Shown piece after piece: positions 57,241 to 64,000 of a DNA stretch of 64,000 bases. The DNA is from CAWEPK01 sp963835595 (GTDB taxonomy: Bacteria; Desulfobacterota; Syntrophorhabdia; Syntrophorhabdales; WCHB1-27). The notes beneath the pieces are model-generated. The model made no database searches. It worked only from the letters and a program-made list of their open reading frames with translations, and had not been told where the DNA came from. A program made the position numbers and the translations under genes. The first letter of the stretch is position 1. Each line of letters begins with the position of its first letter. The stretch is taken from positions 2,170,001 to 2,234,000 of the forward strand of contig CAWIGL010000002.1 in assembly GCA_963835595.1 (NCBI GenBank). The letters run 5' to 3'.

Positions 57241-58473
57241 TCATCCGAGGACGACCGTCTGTATCGCTGCATCCGGCAGCACGTGGACGTCTACCGCCCT
57301 GCCCCTGTACTCGTCTTCCAGCACCCTGACGATCTCGCGCACGTCGCTGAACCAGAAAAGGTCTTCGTCCCGGCCGAAACAGTAGCTGTTCGCCAGGTCC
57401 TTGTACCGGGAATACAGGAATATCCTGCGCGTCTTCGGGCTTTTTCGCCTCGGGCCGCCTGCGAGCCTGCCCCAGCTCTCATTGCCGAACCTGCCGTAAA
57501 CATAGTGTACCACCTGCCCCGTGTCAGTGTCGCAGAGGCAGACGATATCGCCGCCGCCGTCTTTCAGCAGCCGCTCGGCTTGCGCAATGCCGATGGCCGC
57601 CTCGTTGCCCTTCGCGTGGATGTTCGCGAAGACGATGTCGGCCTGGTGCGGGACCTGCGTCGCGTAGTGGCCGGGCGCCCTCGCAAGCATATAATCGTAA
57701 AGGGCGTCCGGGTGGCCTGCGAATATGTCCGTCCCTTCGGCGTCCGAGTTTACCAGGAGATCGATCTTTACATGGAGTCCCGCCATCCTGCCGAACTCCC
57801 TCACGTCGTCGAGAAGGGTGTTCCCCTCGGCGCAGCCGAGGTCGAACTTCATGGTCTCCCAGGTAATCATGCCGTGGTGGTGGGCGATGGCGTCGATATG
57901 GGAGACGCCGGGCATGATGATCTTGCAGCCGCCGCTGTAACCGCAGAAGACATGGGGGACGAAGGCGCCTATGCCGATCCGTAAGTCGCACGCGTGGTAC
58001 TCGCGGTTGACGAGGACCGGCGTGCCGAGGGCCGTCTTGCCTAAGTCCTCGTATGGCCCGTGACAGTTGTGGTTGTATGCGGGGATGCGCTCGATCGCCT
58101 CGGCCCCAAGTTTTTTTCGGAACGCGGCGTTGTCGAGAGGGCCGTGGGCGCCGAGGGCGCACAGGAAGCGGACCCGGCCGTCCGCGATCCCGCATCGCTC
58201 GAACAGGCGGAGCAGGGAAGGGATGACCCGGTACGTCCGCGTGGGCCGCGAGATGTCGTCGAAAAGCACGCAGACCTCTTTGTGTCCTGAAACGAGAGGC
58301 GCAAGGCGGGAGATGCAGGCGTCGTAATCGGCCTCTTCGAGGGGCCTCTTGTTGTCGCCGTTCATGCGGAGCACCTGCACGTTCCAGTGGTCGGGGAGCG
58401 CGAGCTCTACGGCCCCGCCGCCTTCCCAGAGATGGTGGTTCAAAATAATCGGCTTACCCACGGAGCTGTTCAT
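57241..58473 (-). CDS. LarA-like nickel-pincer racemase/epimerase
   Basis: 410 residues, DUF2088/LarA family. LFDDISRPTRTY (opening nucleotide-like region), ALGAHGPL, and the cofactor block PHVFCGYSGGCKIIMPG followed by IDAIAHHHGM match LarA, where a Lys (here in GGCK) carries the nickel pincer nucleotide and His residues bind nickel. The family interconverts D- and L-2-hydroxy acids, and its substrate range is wide. No larB/larC/larE genes for cofactor synthesis are in the window. ATG 58473 overlaps the crotonase stop as ATGA with AGGAG close upstream; the frame is open 25 codons further up but without support. Confidence 0.83.
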   Translation of the reverse strand: MNSSVGKPIILNHHLWEGGGAVELALPDHWNVQVLRMNGDNKRPLEEADYDACISRLAPLVSGHKEVCVLFDDISRPTRTYRVIPSLLRLFERCGIADGRVRFLCALGAHGPLDNAAFRKKLGAEAIERIPAYNHNCHGPYEDLGKTALGTPVLVNREYHACDLRIGIGAFVPHVFCGYSGGCKIIMPGVSHIDAIAHHHGMITWETMKFDLGCAEGNTLLDDVREFGRMAGLHVKIDLLVNSDAEGTDIFAGHPDALYDYMLARAPGHYATQVPHQADIVFANIHAKGNEAAIGIAQAERLLKDGGGDIVCLCDTDTGQVVHYVYGRFGNESWGRLAGGPRRKSPKTRRIFLYSRYKDLANSYCFGRDEDLFWFSDVREIVRVLEDEYRGRAVDVHVLPDAAIQTVVLG

Positions 58474-59276
58474 TTCTCCTTGAACTGCGGCTTTCTTTTT
58501 TCGAGGAATGCCTTCAGGGCCTCCAGGTGGTCCTCCCGCATGGCGCATGTGCCTATCGCGAGGGTCTCGAACTGCAACTGGCTCGCAAAGTCCGCGTCCA
58601 TGCCCTGATAGAGCGCCCTCTTGGCAAGCTGCATGGGCAGGAAGGGCAGCTCCGCCATTTTTTTTGCCATCTTGAGCGTAAATGTCTCAAGCTCGGCTGC
58701 CGGGACGACCCGGTTGACGAGGCCGATGGCCCGGCACTCTTCCGCGTCGATGATGTCTCCCGTAAAGACAAGCTCGCAGGCCTTGCCCATGCCGACAAGC
58801 CTGGGCAGGTTGTAGCTCGACCCGAATTCCGGCGTGAGGGCGACGCGCGCGAAGGGCGCCCCCATGCGCGCCTTGTCGGACGCGATCCGTATGTCGCAGG
58901 CCAGGGCTATGCTGAAGCCCGCGCCGATTGCCGGTCCGTTTATCGCCGCGATGACGGGCTTCTTCATCTGCCTGATTATCAGCGGGATCCACGGGACGCT
59001 CCGCTGCGACGGGACCATGTGCTCAGGCGTTGAAGGGATGGGCCGGTGCTCTTCTATCCTTGCGATCGCCTCGTCGATGTCGAGGCCCGCACAGAACGCG
59101 TCCTCAACGCCGGTTACGATCAAAACGCGCGCATCGTCGTCATTGTCGCAGGCCAGGAGCGCGTCGAGGAACTCGGCCGTCAGGCGTGTGTTGACGGCGT
59201 TCATCCTGGCAGGACGGTTGAAGCGGATCGTCGCTATCCTTTCCCGTACGTCGAAAAGCAGCGTCTCGTAAGTCAT
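58470..59276 (-). CDS. Enoyl-CoA hydratase/isomerase family protein, PaaG/isomerase-like
   Basis: 268 residues, crotonase fold. AFCAGLDIDEA and the oxyanion loop GPAIGAGFSIALACDIRIAS are present. The two hydratase glutamates are missing: the GGGxE position is GAGFS and the second is APFAR. Instead TPEFGSSYNLPRL has the Glu of PaaG- and enoyl-CoA-isomerase-type members. So it more likely shifts a double bond than adds water. Start ATG 59276 is chosen over ATG 59282 because GGAGG lies 7 nt before the former and too near the latter. Confidence 0.84.
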   Translation of the reverse strand: MTYETLLFDVRERIATIRFNRPARMNAVNTRLTAEFLDALLACDNDDDARVLIVTGVEDAFCAGLDIDEAIARIEEHRPIPSTPEHMVPSQRSVPWIPLIIRQMKKPVIAAINGPAIGAGFSIALACDIRIASDKARMGAPFARVALTPEFGSSYNLPRLVGMGKACELVFTGDIIDAEECRAIGLVNRVVPAAELETFTLKMAKKMAELPFLPMQLAKRALYQGMDADFASQLQFETLAIGTCAMREDHLEALKAFLEKRKPQFKEK

Positions 59277-59292
59277 ACCCATTCCTCCTTCC

Positions 59293-60072
59293 TCAGCCCT
59301 TTGGGGCGGCCTTTCTCTTTTCGACGAACGCCCTGAGCGCTTTTTTCGCCTCTGTGCTTTCGCAGGCAAGCCCCCCAAGGTTCGATTCGAGGATTTGAGA
59401 GTCTTCCAGGGGCTGGTATTGAGCGTAGTGCAGGGCCTCCAGAACAACCCGCACGGCAGTGGGGCTGTGCCTGATAATCCTCGCCAGCAAGGCTTCGCAT
59501 TCCGGTATCAGCTTATCGCTTGTCGTCGCCCTGTCGAGAAGGCCGATGGCCAGCGCCTCTTCCACGCCTATCGGGTCGCCCGTCAAAAGCATCTCGGCCG
59601 CCTTCCCAATGCCTACGAGCCTGGTCAGCCTCGAATGGCCGCCCCAGCCGGGAAGAAGGCCGAGGTTGATCTCGGCAAAACCCAGCCTGGCGTTTTGCGA
59701 GGCGATCCTGAACGTGCAGGCAAGGGCCAGCTCCAGCCCCCCGCCCATAGCGATGCCGTTTATCGCCGCGACGGACGGCTTGCCCAGGCGGTCCAAAAGG
59801 TTGAACGCTGCCTGTCCGTACCTCGACCATTCCCTCCCGCCCATCGGCTTTGCGATCTCTTCGAGGAACGTGTTGACGTCCGCGCCGGCGCTGAACGCCT
59901 TCTCCCCGGCGCCCGTTATAATGACTGCCCGGCAGTTGTCGTCGTCCCTGCACAGCTTGATTGCGGCCGTGAATCCATCGACGCACGCCTTGGTGAAGCT
60001 GTTCGCAGAGTGCGGCCTGTTGATCGTTATATACCCTATGCTATTTCTTATCTCGCACAGCACATCCGGCAT
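59293..60072 (-). CDS. Enoyl-CoA hydratase
   Basis: 259 residues. Unlike its neighbour it keeps both catalytic glutamates: GIAMGGGLELALAC (first) and LGFAEINLGLLPGWGG (second), with AFSAGADVNTF forming the CoA pocket. It would hydrate a 2-enoyl-CoA. It starts 19 bp after the dehydrogenase gene upstream and ends 16 bp before the next crotonase, in one operon with 3-hydroxyacyl-CoA dehydrogenase, giving two consecutive beta-oxidation steps. Confidence 0.9.
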   Translation of the reverse strand: MPDVLCEIRNSIGYITINRPHSANSFTKACVDGFTAAIKLCRDDDNCRAVIITGAGEKAFSAGADVNTFLEEIAKPMGGREWSRYGQAAFNLLDRLGKPSVAAINGIAMGGGLELALACTFRIASQNARLGFAEINLGLLPGWGGHSRLTRLVGIGKAAEMLLTGDPIGVEEALAIGLLDRATTSDKLIPECEALLARIIRHSPTAVRVVLEALHYAQYQPLEDSQILESNLGGLACESTEAKKALRAFVEKRKAAPKG

Positions 60073-60091
60073 GGCGCACCTTCCGTAAGGA

Positions 60092-60979
60092 CTAAAGGTC
60101 GAGGCTGCTCGGGGCCGGCCGCTTCGGGTCGGACCAGTCGTAAAAACCCTTACCCGATTTCAGCCCGCAATACCCCATCGTAACCATACGCTTGAGGATC
60201 GGCGGCGGCGCATACCGGCTGTCCGCATACTCTTCGAAAAGCTGGGTCGCGCCCTTTATAAGCACGTCGAGGCCGATGAAGTCGGCCAGCATGAGGGGTC
60301 CCATCGGGTGGTTGCAGCCGAGCTTCATCCCCATGTCGATGTGCTCCACCGAGGCGACGCCCGCCCCGACCGCGCGCATCGCGTCCATCAGGTAAGGGGT
60401 GAGGAGCAGGTTCACGATGAACCCTGCGTTGTCCCTCGCCAGTATCGGAGTCTTTCCGAGGGCCTTGCTCACATCGACGGCCGCCTCCACGACCTCCGGG
60501 TCCGTTGCGATGGTCTTGACGATCTCGACGAGGGGCATCACGGTGGCAGGGTTGAAGAAATGCATACCGATGAAACGGGCCGGCCGCGACGTAGAGGCGG
60601 CTATCGCGCTCACCGAAAGGGAGGACGTATTGCTCGCGAAGATCGCCGCGCCCCCGCATACCCCGTCTAGCCTCGCGAATACGGCCTTTTTTGCCTCAAG
60701 GTCCTCGAAGATCGCCTCTATGACGAAGTCACAGGCGGCAAACGGCTCAAGGGAGACGCTGCCCGACAGGCGGGCGAGCATCGCGTCCCTGTCGGCCGCG
60801 CCGAGGGCGCCTTTCTGCACCAGCTTCTCAAGTCCGCTGCGCACGCGCCCCAGGCCCTTGTCCAGGAGCGCTGCGTCCACGTCGCTGACCGCCACCTCGT
60901 ATCCGGCCTGGACGGCCAGTTGGGTAATCCCTACGCCCATCGCGCCGCACCCGACGACGCCTATTTTCTTGAATGTCAT
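60092..60979 (-). CDS. 3-hydroxyacyl-CoA (3-hydroxybutyryl-CoA) dehydrogenase
   Basis: 295 residues. NAD-binding GVVGCGAMGVGITQLA, NTSSLSVSAIA, catalytic His in GMHFFNPATVMPLVEIV, and DNAGFIVNLLLTPYLMDAM are all canonical, as is the C-terminal GYCGLKSGKGFYDW. It oxidises an (S)-3-hydroxyacyl-CoA to the 3-oxo form. It is intact, 13 bp after the 2-hydroxyacid dehydrogenase stop. No thiolase gene is visible in the operon. Confidence 0.92.
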   Translation of the reverse strand: MTFKKIGVVGCGAMGVGITQLAVQAGYEVAVSDVDAALLDKGLGRVRSGLEKLVQKGALGAADRDAMLARLSGSVSLEPFAACDFVIEAIFEDLEAKKAVFARLDGVCGGAAIFASNTSSLSVSAIAASTSRPARFIGMHFFNPATVMPLVEIVKTIATDPEVVEAAVDVSKALGKTPILARDNAGFIVNLLLTPYLMDAMRAVGAGVASVEHIDMGMKLGCNHPMGPLMLADFIGLDVLIKGATQLFEEYADSRYAPPPILKRMVTMGYCGLKSGKGFYDWSDPKRPAPSSLDL

Positions 60980-60991
60980 GGAGCCCCCTCT

Positions 60992-62038
60992 TTATATCTT
61001 CCTTTCTCCCGCGCTTATCCGTCCGGCCCACCTCTCCACCCACCGCTGCCTGCCTTCGGGGTTGACCGCATAGGTGGGCCACTCCCCTTTAAGCGCCTGG
61101 ACGACCTGCGTCATGGGCCTCCTGTAAAGGTCAACCTCGGATACGACCGAATACCAGGCGCTGTGGCCCGTCAGGATCACGTTCGGCATCGCGAGGAGCG
61201 GGTTGTCGGCCGCCATAGGCTCGTCCACAGTCACGTCCACCCCTGCGCCTGCGATAAGGCCTTCGCGTAAGGCCCGCACCAATCCGGCCTGATCGACGCA
61301 CCCTCCGCGGGACGTATTGATGAAGTAGGCCGTCCGCTTCATCCGCCTGAACTCCTCATAGCCGAACAGGTTCTTCGTCTCCGCGTTGAGCGGGGTGTGG
61401 GTCGTCACGAAATCGGATTCTGCAAGCAGCGTTTCAAAATCGACGGGCGTCACCCCCCTGCTTTCCATGACCGGCCTCAGCACGTACGGGTCGCAGCCGA
61501 TCACCTTCATGCCGAGGCCCCTGGCCTTAAGGGCGACAACCGTGCCTATCTTGCCGACGCCGACGATGCCGATCGTCTGGTCGCGCATCCTGAACATCGG
61601 CCGGACGATCTCATCAAGCCCTTTCTTGTCCTGCGTGAAAGCGATGGGGCGCGCCCTCACCGCCCCGTCTATCGTGAACAGCCTGTGACCCAATGCCAGC
61701 ATGAAGGCTATCGCGCGCCCCGAAACCTCGTCGAGGCAGTAGTCGGGGACGTTCGTAACGGCTATGCCCAGCTCGGAGGCGGCCTCCACGTCCGTCGTGT
61801 CGTAGCCGATGCCGATGCCCGCTATGATGCGGCACCTCGGAAGGGCCAAAAGGAGGCGGCGATTGAAGGGCTGGATCGAGACGACGCCGATCACTGCGTC
61901 CGCGTCCCCGGCCGCCTTCACGATGTCCTCCTCGGTCATAAACATCCCTTTGCTCAGCACGGCGTCGAACCCGTCGAGGAGCTCGTCTCCGAAATCCGCT
62001 CCCGGCACCGGGAAGATATTGACGATCTTCAATGGCAT
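60992..62038 (-). CDS. D-isomer-specific 2-hydroxyacid dehydrogenase
   Basis: 348 residues. NAD-binding GIVGVGKIGTVVALKARGLGM and the catalytic triad Arg (NTSRGGCVDQ), Glu (VDVTVDEP) and His (LTGHSAWYS) are complete; the tail YRRPMTQVVQALKGEWPTYAVNPEGR resembles the CtBP/phosphoglycerate-like branch. It would interconvert a D-2-hydroxy acid and a 2-oxo acid, which fits LarA and IorAB in the same operon. It begins 24 bp after the TRAP permease gene. Confidence 0.9.
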   Translation of the reverse strand: MPLKIVNIFPVPGADFGDELLDGFDAVLSKGMFMTEEDIVKAAGDADAVIGVVSIQPFNRRLLLALPRCRIIAGIGIGYDTTDVEAASELGIAVTNVPDYCLDEVSGRAIAFMLALGHRLFTIDGAVRARPIAFTQDKKGLDEIVRPMFRMRDQTIGIVGVGKIGTVVALKARGLGMKVIGCDPYVLRPVMESRGVTPVDFETLLAESDFVTTHTPLNAETKNLFGYEEFRRMKRTAYFINTSRGGCVDQAGLVRALREGLIAGAGVDVTVDEPMAADNPLLAMPNVILTGHSAWYSVVSEVDLYRRPMTQVVQALKGEWPTYAVNPEGRQRWVERWAGRISAGERKI

Positions 62039-62062
62039 GGTCCCTCCTATTTGCAGCCTGGG

Positions 62063-63361
62063 TCACCCGAGAAGCGCCGGCAGAAACATTGCTATCTGCG
62101 GGAAGAAGAAAAGCAGGGCCGCGCAGGCCACCAGCGCCAGGAGAAAGGGGTAGACCCCCGCATAGATCACGTTGAACGGCTCCCCCGTTATGTTCTTGAC
62201 GATAAAGACGGCGATGGCCACAGGCGGTATGACGACCCCGATCATGATCGTTATGCCGATCATGATGCCGAACCATATGGGGTCGAAGCCGAGCTTCACG
62301 ACCGCCGGGAAAAAGATGGGCGTGGCGAGGATCATGAACGCCAGGTCGTCGATGAAGGAGCCTCCGAGCAGGTAGATCAGGATAATGAGGATCATGACGA
62401 TGTTCCGGTTGAAGGGCAGTCCGCTTATCCAGTCGGCCGCGATAAACGGGATCGACGTGATGGCCAGGAAGTGGCCGAAAACCTGCGAGCCGGCGATCAA
62501 AAGCAGCGTCATGCACGCAGTCCGGAGGGATTCCTCGAACGCCTTCCTCAGTTTTCCGAAGGGCAGCGAACGCTTGGAGAATGCGAGTATGAGGACGGCA
62601 GCGGTCCCGATGCTGCCCGCCTCCGTCGGCGAGAACCAGCCTTCCATCAGCCCGCCGATCACTACGACGAAGATGACGGCGACCCAGAAAAAGTCCGGGA
62701 AAGATTTGATTCTCTCCGACCAGCTCGACCTCGGGACCTGCTGCGCGACGGTTGGGTCGATCTTTACCCATCCGTAGATGACGAATATGAAGAACAGCGC
62801 TATGAGAAGCCCCGGGACGATCCCCGCCATGAAGAGCTTGCCTATCGACTGCTCCGTGATGATGCCGTAAATAATCAGGGAAACGCTCGGCGGGATAAGC
62901 ATCCCGAGCGTGCCGACGCAGGCGACTACGCCGAGGGAGAGCTTCTTGTTGTACCCGAGGCGCGTCATCTCCGGCACTGCGATGCCCGCGAAGGTGGCGC
63001 ACGTGGCGAGCGTCGAGCCGCACATCGCCTTGAAAAGCGTCGCGCCGACGACCGTCGTCATCGCGATCCCGCCGGGTATGTGGCCAACGAACTTCTCCGC
63101 CGAGTTGTAGAGCTTCTTTGCGATGTCCGAGTTCGAGGCGATCTGGCCCATGAGGACGAAGATGGGGATCACGGTGAAGCCGTAAGAGGTGAAGGTGTCG
63201 AAGAAGTCTTTCACCACTTGGTTGGAGGCTGCGCTGAACTTTCCGAGATAGGCAATACCGATGAAGCCGATTATGGTCATGCCGTACGCCAGCTCTATGC
63301 CCGTCAGGAACATCAGCAGCAGAACGCATATGCCAACGATTCCGGTCGTCACTTCACTCAT
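62063..63361 (-). CDS. dctM: TRAP transporter large permease, DctM type
   Basis: 432 residues of hydrophobic helices. GIAMTTVVGATLFKAMCGSTLATCATFAGIAVPEM (parts: GGIAMTTVVGATLFKAMCGS), GTLGMLIPPSVSLIIYG, SPTEAGSIGTAAVLILA and MIGVVIPPVAIAVFIVKNI are DctM signatures. It forms the sodium-coupled channel with DctQ. Start overlaps the dctQ stop by 8 bp (63354-63361). Confidence 0.92.
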   Translation of the reverse strand: MSEVTTGIVGICVLLLMFLTGIELAYGMTIIGFIGIAYLGKFSAASNQVVKDFFDTFTSYGFTVIPIFVLMGQIASNSDIAKKLYNSAEKFVGHIPGGIAMTTVVGATLFKAMCGSTLATCATFAGIAVPEMTRLGYNKKLSLGVVACVGTLGMLIPPSVSLIIYGIITEQSIGKLFMAGIVPGLLIALFFIFVIYGWVKIDPTVAQQVPRSSWSERIKSFPDFFWVAVIFVVVIGGLMEGWFSPTEAGSIGTAAVLILAFSKRSLPFGKLRKAFEESLRTACMTLLLIAGSQVFGHFLAITSIPFIAADWISGLPFNRNIVMILIILIYLLGGSFIDDLAFMILATPIFFPAVVKLGFDPIWFGIMIGITIMIGVVIPPVAIAVFIVKNITGEPFNVIYAGVYPFLLALVACAALLFFFPQIAMFLPALLG

Positions 63362-63848
63362 GCTTGCCTCCCGCGATCCGCGCGATCTCCGCGACGAACG
63401 TCACGCACTGGACGAGCGAGCAGAGGGCGAGCCCTAGAGAGATCGGGTAGAACGGCAGCCTGAACACCGGCGTGACCTCTTTAGACTTTATGAGGTCGAG
63501 GCTCATCGCCACGAAATTCCACGCTATCCACAGAAAGAGCGCGATGGAGATGATGCGCGTCGCCACCTCCATGGCCGCTTTCCCGCGGACGGAAAGCTTT
63601 TCCACAAGGAAATCGACGAAGACGTGTCCCTTGACCGCCGACGTGTAAGGAAGGGAAAAGCCGATGACTACGGCGCCGAGGAATGAGATAATCTCGTAGT
63701 CGCCGACCATCGGCTTCCCGAGCCCCCTCATTAGCACGTCGGTGAGGGTGAAGACGAACATGAAGGCAAGGGTTATCTCGGCAACGAGAAGAAGCGATCT
63801 GCACAACCTTCTTTCCCAAAGAGACAACATGGGCTTTCCCTCCCCCAC
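63354..63848 (-). CDS. dctQ: TRAP transporter small permease, DctQ type
   Basis: 164 residues, four transmembrane segments (LLLVAEITLAFMFVFTLTDVLMRG, FLGAVVIGFSLPYTSAV, ISIALFLWIAWNFVAMSL, ISLGLALCSLVQCVTFVA; each given in part). The motif KGHVFVDFLVEKL between helices 2 and 3 is typical of DctQ. It lies between the binding protein and DctM in the usual P-Q-M order. Confidence 0.88.
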   Translation of the reverse strand: MGEGKPMLSLWERRLCRSLLLVAEITLAFMFVFTLTDVLMRGLGKPMVGDYEIISFLGAVVIGFSLPYTSAVKGHVFVDFLVEKLSVRGKAAMEVATRIISIALFLWIAWNFVAMSLDLIKSKEVTPVFRLPFYPISLGLALCSLVQCVTFVAEIARIAGGKHE

Positions 63849-63900
63849 TTCAGGCTGTGGTTCTTCTAATCGAGCGTGTCGAACGCCGGAGCGGACGGTC

Positions 63901-64000
63901 TAGTCCGCCGGCGCGTTCTTCAGCCAGTTCTGGCACCACTTGAGGACCTCTGCGCCTGGCAGGCCCTTCTCCTTCATGCTTTTTACGTAATTGTCGAGAA
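63901..64000 (-). CDS. dctP: TRAP transporter solute-binding protein DctP, C-terminal end (partial)
   Basis: The frame is open from the window edge to TAG (63903-63901) and reads LDNYVKSMKEKGLPG then AEVLKWCQNWLKNAPAD, a DctP-like tail. Its position 50 bp before dctQ fits the usual order. The gene continues beyond the right edge, so the operon promoter lies outside the window. Confidence 0.75.

Noticed and set aside
61397..63463. 688-codon open frame on the plus strand
   Set aside because: It is antisense to the intact 2-hydroxyacid dehydrogenase and dctM genes; the product is a charged low-complexity string (many D, R, H, E) typical of shadows in GC-rich coding DNA.

Overview
The window looks like a chromosomal stretch of a high-GC, strictly anaerobic, probably syntrophic or sulfur/iron-respiring bacterium of the Desulfobacterota (old Deltaproteobacteria) type. 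The grounds are the gene content: 2-oxoacid:ferredoxin oxidoreductases, aldehyde:ferredoxin oxidoreductase, a UbiD-type decarboxylase, a molybdopterin oxidoreductase with Fe-S and NrfD-like partners, TRAP and TAXI-TRAP carriers, and sigma-54 control. Taxonomy is inference; there is no rRNA or tRNA gene here.

Layout. 1-1.7 kb (+): end of an unknown gene, then an NADH-dependent disulfide/persulfide reductase with a rhodanese tail. 1.7-6.6 kb (-): an AmmeMemoRadiSam operon (radical SAM, MEMO-AMMECR1 fusion, membrane spermidine-synthase-like protein). 6.9-10.8 kb: DUF748 protein, exported alpha/beta hydrolase, RarD-type permease, small Pro-rich secreted protein. 10.9-12.3 kb: an insertion sequence with a 17-bp target duplication, placed directly upstream of a LacI-family regulator. 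12.36-23.3 kb (+): LacI-linked catabolic module (HisD/HpsN-like dehydrogenase, SDR, branched-chain-type ABC transporter, metallo-hydrolase, UPF0261 protein, cyclase). 23.4-27.6 kb (+): a visibly more AT-rich segment with an MFS carrier, two small Fe-S proteins and an aldehyde:ferredoxin oxidoreductase. 27.7-28.8 kb (-): amidohydrolase. 29.4-45.4 kb (+): sigma-54 activator, a near-perfect -24/-12 promoter, and an operon of UbiD decarboxylase, class III CoA-transferase, a three-subunit 2-oxoacid oxidoreductase (one subunit a triple fusion), a molybdenum enzyme with Fe-S and membrane subunits, and a TAXI-TRAP transporter. 45.6-53.5 kb: housekeeping (secA, argJ, TrmH-type rRNA methylase, pyrF), a MATE exporter and a PAC2 protein. 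53.5-64 kb (-): an operon read from beyond the right edge: TRAP transporter, 2-hydroxyacid dehydrogenase, 3-hydroxyacyl-CoA dehydrogenase, two crotonases, LarA-like racemase, FrhB-like protein, IorA and IorB.

How it could work together (inference). The sigma-54 operon resembles the anaerobic phenylacetyl-CoA to phenylglyoxylate to benzoyl-CoA route (Pad proteins), preceded by a UbiD/CoA-transferase pair of the kind seen in anaerobic phthalate/isophthalate degradation. The right-hand operon could take up a 2-hydroxy acid, racemise and oxidise it, and decarboxylate the 2-oxo acid to an acyl- or arylacetyl-CoA with IorAB; if the substrate is aromatic, that product would feed the Pad-like enzymes.

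Repeats: a ~315-bp MITE-like element (28972-29286) with terminal inverted repeats, flanking duplication and conserved internal hairpins, and a diverged relative at 15517-15776.

Quality warning: about twenty genes carry single-base frame disruptions, including essential secA, in both the insertion and deletion sense. I read most of these as sequence errors and annotate the genes across them.
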